9,573 nucleotides of DNA. Source: Atlantibacter sp032075065 (lineage in GTDB: Bacteria > Pseudomonadota > Gammaproteobacteria > Enterobacterales > Enterobacteriaceae). Every line of letters starts with the position of its first letter. Position 1 is the stretch's first letter. The DNA lies in NCBI RefSeq assembly GCF_032075065.1, contig NZ_DAMAZC010000169.1:1-9573 (forward strand), in the 5' to 3' direction. Under the pieces are notes generated by a model. It searched no databases. It had not been told where the DNA came from and saw only the letters and a program-made list of their open reading frames with translations. Shown here piece after piece: positions 6,676-9,573 of this stretch. Both the position numbers and the translations under genes were made by a program.

Positions 6676-6757
6676 TTTTCAGGCACATCCTCTAGCCTTT
6701 ATTCCCGGAAGGTAATTTAGCGTGAGCCGCCAGCCGTGGCAAGACGCGTTCCGTTAA

Positions 6758-7504
6758 CTACCGGCAGATCAGCAGCGTGTGCCCATCCACCGCCACGCGT
6801 TGGAAATCAATGCCATAAACCGGATTCAGGTGCGCGGGGGTCATGACTTCACTGCTTACGCCCTGGGCGATCATTTTGCCATTATGCATTAGCCACACGC
6901 GATGGGCGCGCCGCAGGGTGTGGTTGAGGTCGTGGCTGCTCATCACCACGCTGACGCCCTGCTCGCACAGCTGGTGCAATAATGCATCCAGCGCCGCCTG
7001 TTGCGCCACGTCCAGGCTATTCATCGGTTCATCCAGTAGCAGTAATGCGCCATGGGGGTTATTACGCGGATGAATTTGCAGGATCACAGCGGCAAGGCGC
7101 ACCCGCTGCCATTCGCCGCCGGAGAGTTGATTGACCGGCCGGGTAAGTTTGCTGGTCAACCACAGGGCATCGGTGATCTCGTTAAGCAGCGCGTCATCGG
7201 TGGCTCCGTGCCGATGCAGCGCCAGATAGTGCCAGACCGGCATGGCGAACGGCGGCGTTTGCTGCTGGGTGAGCCAGGCGCGGTGCCGCGCCAGCGCCTC
7301 GCCCTGCCACTGATGTAGCGGCAATCCTAAAAAGGCGATCGCCCCGGCGGGCTGGCGCATACCGGCCAGCCCGGCGAGCAAGGTGCTTTTCCCGGCGCCG
7401 TTAGGGCCAACCAGGTGCAGCCACTCGCCTTTGCGGATTTCAGCGGTGACGGGGCCGATCCTTCCTGGCTCCTGCACCGCCTCCAGCGACATCAGTACGG
7501 TCAT
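6758..7504 (-). CDS. btuD: Vitamin B12 ABC importer ATP-binding protein
   Basis: 248 residues, essentially the length of E. coli BtuD (249). It is the cytoplasmic ATPase of the BtuCD cobalamin importer. Motifs are intact: Walker A GPNGAGKST (33-41), a Q-loop in LTQQQ (78-82), signature LSGGEWQRV (127-135), Walker B LLLLDEP with Asp158 and Glu159, D-loop NSLD (162-165) and switch His191 in SSHDLNH. Compared with HmuV it is more compact before Walker A, which is a known BtuD trait. Its ATG shares one base with the btuE stop (TAATG), so translation is probably coupled to btuE. The substrate-binding protein BtuF and receptor BtuB are not in this window. Confidence 0.95.
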   Translation of the reverse strand: MTVLMSLEAVQEPGRIGPVTAEIRKGEWLHLVGPNGAGKSTLLAGLAGMRQPAGAIAFLGLPLHQWQGEALARHRAWLTQQQTPPFAMPVWHYLALHRHGATDDALLNEITDALWLTSKLTRPVNQLSGGEWQRVRLAAVILQIHPRNNPHGALLLLDEPMNSLDVAQQAALDALLHQLCEQGVSVVMSSHDLNHTLRRAHRVWLMHNGKMIAQGVSSEVMTPAHLNPVYGIDFQRVAVDGHTLLICR

Positions 7505-8055
7505 TACTTCGCCAGCGCCAGTTTGATTGCTTCCATGACAATCGGATCTTCCGGCGTCATATCCGGCGAGAAGCGCTGAACCACCTGGCCGTCACGCCCT
7601 ACCAGGAATTTTTCAAAGTTCCACAGGATGTCGTCCGGGTACAGCGGCGCGCGGCCTTTGCTCGCCATTCGCTCGTAAAAGCCGCTGGCTTCCGGCGCGA
7701 CGGCGGTCGGCGCGGCGTCGATCAGTTTCTGGTACAGAGGATGACGGTTTTCGCCATTAACGTCGATTTTGCTGAACATTGGAAAGGTCACGCCGTAAGT
7801 GGTGCTACAGAACGTTTTGATCTCCTCTTCGCTACCAGGCTCCTGGCCGAGGAACTGATTACAGGGAAAACCGAGCACCGAGAAGCCCTGATCGCGCCAG
7901 GCCTTGTGGATGTTCTCCAGTTGTTCATACTGCGGCGTCAGGCCGCATTTGGAAGCCACGTTGACGATCAGCAGCACGTTGCCGCGCCATGGCTCGAGTG
8001 TGGTGGACACGCCGTCAATGGTAATCACGTCAGTGTTCAAAATGTCGTTATGCAT
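7504..8055 (-). CDS. btuE: Thiol peroxidase of the glutathione peroxidase family, BtuE
   Basis: 183 residues, same length as E. coli BtuE. The family reduces hydrogen peroxide and organic hydroperoxides; the E. coli enzyme is reported to accept thioredoxin or glutathione and is not needed for B12 transport despite its name. The catalytic tetrad is visible: peroxidatic Cys37 in NVASKCGLTPQY (32-43), Gln71 after FPCNQF (63-68), and Trp145-Asn146 in ILWNFEKF. Cys83 lies where the resolving cysteine is found in two-cysteine members of the family. There is no selenocysteine and no signal peptide, so it should be cytoplasmic. The ATG has GAGG 5 bases upstream. The gene is 30 bp after btuC and overlaps btuD by 1 bp. 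Confidence 0.95.
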   Translation of the reverse strand: MHNDILNTDVITIDGVSTTLEPWRGNVLLIVNVASKCGLTPQYEQLENIHKAWRDQGFSVLGFPCNQFLGQEPGSEEEIKTFCSTTYGVTFPMFSKIDVNGENRHPLYQKLIDAAPTAVAPEASGFYERMASKGRAPLYPDDILWNFEKFLVGRDGQVVQRFSPDMTPEDPIVMEAIKLALAK

Positions 8056-8085
8056 AGCAACCTCATTATAATGGTGTGATGTTTT

Positions 8086-9063
8086 TTACCGGGCTTTTAA
8101 TAATAGCCAGATAAATACCGGCGCGCCGAGAGAAGCGGTAACAACGCCGATGGGCAATTCCGCCGACGACAGCGCCAGCCGCGCGATCACATCGGCCAGT
8201 AGCAGCACTGCCGCCCCGGCTGCCATGCAGGCGGGAAGCAGTACACGATAATCCGTCAATCCGCAAAGCCGCAGCACGTGCGGGATCACAAGGCCGATAA
8301 AGCCAATCGACCCCGCCAGCGCGACGCTGATCCCTACCAGCCAGCCGGTGGCGATAACCAGCAGGTTGCGCCACAGCCAGACCGGCAATCCCAACTGCCG
8401 GGCGGACATTTCACCCAGCGCCAGCACGTTAAGCGGGTGCGACTGGCGGCAGACCCAGACCATTACCGGGATTAGCGCCAGCATCAGCCAGCCCTGACGC
8501 CAGTCGACGCCGCCGAAACCGCCCATCATCCAGTACATCAGCTGGCGTAAATCGAGACTGGTGCTGAAATAGACCGCCCAGGTCATCAGAGCGCTGCAAA
8601 TGATGCCCAGCGCCACGCCTGCCAGCAGCAGTCGGCTATTGGAGAGATGGCGTCTGGCGAAGCGCAGCAAAATAAGCGTGATCAGCAGCGCGCCCGCGAT
8701 AGCGCACAGGCTGAGGGCCCAGCCTGGCAGCACGCCCTGACCCAGTAAAATTGCCGCGATTAGCCCGACGCCCGCGCCGTTCGAGACGCCGAGCAGGCCC
8801 GGCTCCGCCAGCGGGTTTTCGAACAGCGCCTGGAGGATAGCGCCGCACAGCGCCAGCGACCCGCCCACCGCCATGACCGCCAGGGTGCGCGGCAGGCGAA
8901 TTTGCCAGACAAACAGCTGGCCGGTGGGCGAAAACCAGTCGCCGGGGCCAATCCACATGTCGCCCGCGCACAGGCTGATTAACGCCCCTGCCAGCAGCAG
9001 CAGCGTCAGCGTGGTGAGCCAGCTTCGTTCCCGTCGGCGTTGTACCTGTATCAATGAATGCAT
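8086..9063 (-). CDS. btuC: Vitamin B12 ABC importer permease
   Basis: 325 residues, one fewer than E. coli BtuC, which has ten transmembrane helices per subunit and forms the cobalamin channel as a dimer with two BtuD. Recognisable blocks are LFVWQIRLPRTLAV, FENPLAEPGLLGVSNGAGVG, LRQLMYWMMGGFGGVDWRQ, GSIGFIGLVIPHVLRLCGL and the C-terminal SLGAPVFIWLLLKAR; the E. coli end has an extra Gly before the last Arg. The N-terminal 15 residues are charged and divergent from E. coli. The ATG at 9063 has no evident Shine-Dalgarno sequence (the preceding bases are AT-rich), but no better in-frame start exists before helix 1. It has its own candidate promoter after the ihfA terminator, and btuE and btuD follow closely. 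Confidence 0.95.
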   Translation of the reverse strand: MHSLIQVQRRRERSWLTTLTLLLLAGALISLCAGDMWIGPGDWFSPTGQLFVWQIRLPRTLAVMAVGGSLALCGAILQALFENPLAEPGLLGVSNGAGVGLIAAILLGQGVLPGWALSLCAIAGALLITLILLRFARRHLSNSRLLLAGVALGIICSALMTWAVYFSTSLDLRQLMYWMMGGFGGVDWRQGWLMLALIPVMVWVCRQSHPLNVLALGEMSARQLGLPVWLWRNLLVIATGWLVGISVALAGSIGFIGLVIPHVLRLCGLTDYRVLLPACMAAGAAVLLLADVIARLALSSAELPIGVVTASLGAPVFIWLLLKAR

Positions 9064-9094
9064 AAATAAAATGAATGGCTTACAGAGAGGGTTG

Positions 9095-9122
9095 ATTCTA
9101 CGGTGCCCTGACGGGCAGGCAA
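9095..9122 (-). promoter_or_regulatory. Candidate btuC promoter
   Basis: On the minus strand, TTGCCT (9122-9117) and TAGAAT (9100-9095, five of six consensus positions) are 16 bases apart, between the ihfA terminator and btuC. Transcription would start about 25 bases before the btuC ATG. An inverted repeat TGCCC-GTCA-GGGCA (9117-9104) fills most of the spacer and overlaps the -35 end, as an operator might. Confidence 0.35.
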
Positions 9123-9124
9123 AG

Positions 9125-9152
9125 AAAAAAGGCCGCGCAATGCGGCCTTTTT
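9125..9152 (-). terminator. Rho-independent terminator after ihfA
   Basis: GGCCGC (9131-9136), a 5-base loop and GCGGCC (9142-9147) form a perfect GC-rich stem, flanked by six A (9125-9130) and five T (9148-9152). On the minus strand it begins 13 bases past the ihfA stop and ends in a run of six T. The symmetric A/T flanks mean it could also stop transcription arriving from the other direction. Confidence 0.88.
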
Positions 9153-9164
9153 AATTACGTCAGA

Positions 9165-9464
9165 TTACTCTTCTTTCGGCGAGGCGTTTTCAACCCGGCT
9201 TTTCAGCTTTTGACCGGGTCTGAAGGTCACCACACGACGAGCCGTAATGGGAATATCCTCACCAGTTTTTGGGTTGCGCCCGGGACGTTGGTTTTTATCG
9301 CGCAGATCGAAATTCCCGAATCCGGAAAGTTTAACCTGTTCGCCATTTTCCAGAGCACGACGGATCTCTTCGAAAAACAGTTCAACCAGTTCTTTGGCAT
9401 CCCGTTTGCTAAGTCCAAGCTTATCAAACAGATATTCTGACATTTCAGCTTTAGTAAGCGCCAT
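9165..9464 (-). CDS. ihfA: Integration host factor alpha subunit
   Basis: 99 residues, full length. As remembered, it differs from E. coli IHF alpha only near the end (KEE for KDE). With IHF beta it forms a heterodimer that binds specific sites in the minor groove and bends DNA sharply, acting in nucleoid structure, recombination and transcription. The dimerising helices occupy about 1-40, the core [11 protein letters not shown] 47-57, and the beta-arm RPGRNPKTG 60-68 with Pro65, the residue that intercalates at the kinks. The start lies 4 bases after the pheT stop; the GAGGG that serves as its ribosome binding site is inside the last pheT codons. In E. coli ihfA is co-transcribed with pheST and also has promoters inside pheT, outside or barely inside this window. 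Confidence 0.98.
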
Positions 9465-9468
9465 AGGT

Positions 9469-9573
9469 TCAATCCCTCAATGATGCCTGGAATCGCTCTT
9501 TTAGTGCCTCTACGCATCTGGCAACGGTAGCGGCAATCTCCTCTTCTTCGAGTGTACGGCTGGTATCCTGAAG
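9469..9573 (-). CDS. pheT: 3' end of phenylalanyl-tRNA synthetase beta subunit gene (partial)
   Basis: The minus strand reads in one frame from the window edge for 34 codons to TGA at 9469-9471, giving a C-terminus that includes [14 protein letters not shown] and ends ERFQASLRD, which matches the end of E. coli PheT. This is the anticodon-binding (FDX-ACB) end of the beta chain that, with PheS, charges tRNA-Phe in the cytoplasm. It runs off the window, so only about 4% of the protein is seen. The position directly upstream of ihfA is the standard enterobacterial arrangement. Confidence 0.95.

Noticed and set aside
6676..6757. 82-bp btuD-nlpC gap as a promoter or attenuator
   Set aside because: Only a short GCCA/TGGC hairpin and no convincing -35/-10 pair; nothing supportable.

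Overview
The window comes from a chromosome of the Enterobacteriaceae (E. coli / Enterobacter / Kosakonia / Kluyvera / Citrobacter-like). The minus-strand order pheT-ihfA-btuC-btuE-btuD-nlpC-ydiV-selO(ydiU) is the E. coli gene order as I recall it, and the predicted proteins are close to the remembered E. coli ones (IHF alpha looks nearly identical). I cannot fix the genus from the sequence alone.

Layout. Positions 1-3636, plus strand: the distal part of a hemin-uptake operon. It opens with the last codons of what is probably the TonB-dependent receptor gene (hmuR), followed by hmuS, hmuT, hmuU and hmuV, with 4-8 bp overlaps between successive hmuS-V genes. Positions 3637-9573, minus strand: selO, ydiV, nlpC, btuD, btuE, btuC, ihfA and the 3' end of pheT. 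The two blocks converge at 3636/3637 with no intergenic base: the two stop codons together make the palindrome TGATCA. The only gene-free stretch over 300 bp is 5864-6210, which is AT-rich and holds the leader of ydiV.

How the genes work together. HmuT (periplasmic heme binder), HmuU (permease) and HmuV (ATPase) form a type II ABC importer for heme delivered by the outer-membrane receptor; HmuS handles heme in the cytoplasm. BtuC and BtuD are the permease and ATPase of the paralogous vitamin B12 importer (its binding protein BtuF is not here). BtuE is a thiol peroxidase placed between them and is not a transporter part. NlpC is a lipoprotein cysteine peptidase of the NlpC/P60 family. YdiV is a degenerate EAL protein of the anti-FlhDC type. 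SelO is a pseudokinase-fold AMPylase ending in a redox cysteine. IhfA is one half of the IHF nucleoid protein, and PheT is the phenylalanyl-tRNA synthetase beta chain.

I see no mobile element, tRNA, rRNA, CRISPR array or clearly new system. The most interesting local details are the zero-gap hmuV/selO junction with a terminator-like hairpin inside selO coding sequence, a perfect inverted repeat in the ydiV leader, and an inverted repeat inside the spacer of a candidate btuC promoter.
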